Positions 6,983-6,983 of a stretch of 6,983 nucleotides of DNA are shown here, piece by piece. The translations under genes were made by a program, and so were the position numbers. The DNA is from Muribaculaceae bacterium (GTDB taxonomy: Bacteria > Bacteroidota > Bacteroidia > Bacteroidales > Muribaculaceae). Positions within the stretch are counted from its first letter, which is position 1. Each line of letters starts with the position of its first letter. The stretch is taken from positions 1-6,983 of the forward strand of contig JAIDBM010000191.1 in the NCBI GenBank assembly GCA_029056365.1, written 5' to 3'. Under the pieces are notes generated by a model, which was given only the letters and a program-made list of their open reading frames with translations, was not told the DNA's origin and did not search any database.

Positions 6983-6983
6983 C

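Overview
The window looks like the downstream end of a Bacteroidetes polysaccharide utilization locus (PUL). It carries a SusC/SusD pair, a multidomain surface glycan-binding lipoprotein and a surface GH26 glycanase, facing the 3' half of a GH92 alpha-mannosidase gene. The SusC/SusD pair, the lipobox-bearing surface proteins and the absence of Shine-Dalgarno sequences point to the order Bacteroidales. Base composition is about half G+C by eye, which would suit a gut Muribaculaceae-type lineage better than low-GC Bacteroides, but that assignment is only a guess.

Layout: positions 2-1135 (+ strand) hold the C-terminal half of a GH92 exo-alpha-mannosidase whose start lies before the window. Positions 1136-1198 are a short convergent intergenic gap filled by a perfect 21-bp inverted repeat, a strong candidate for a bidirectional terminator. 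From 1199 to the end, four genes run on the - strand as one tight operon. In transcription order they are a susC-like TonB-dependent transporter (C-terminal part only, 6161-6982), a susD-like lipoprotein (4421-6142), a glycan-binding lipoprotein (2609-4402) and a GH26 glycoside hydrolase lipoprotein (1199-2596). The intergenic gaps are 18, 18 and 12 nt. There is no gene-free stretch longer than 63 bp. No RNA gene, mobile element or CRISPR array was seen.

Expected teamwork, by analogy with characterised Sus-like systems: the GH26 enzyme, lipid-anchored at the cell surface, cuts a mannose-containing (probably beta-mannan-like) polysaccharide. The IPT/TIG-containing lipoprotein and SusD-like protein hold the chain and oligosaccharides, and the SusC-like barrel imports them using TonB energy. 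The GH92 enzyme would trim terminal alpha-mannose, but it is in the opposite orientation and may belong to a separate unit.

The most interesting points are the glycan-binding lipoprotein, which appears to string together two IPT/TIG domains, a beta-trefoil-like domain with visible three-fold internal repetition and a duplicated C-terminal beta-sandwich module, and the pairing of a beta-acting GH26 with an alpha-acting GH92. Otherwise this is a recognisable type of locus, and I see no evidence for a wholly new system.
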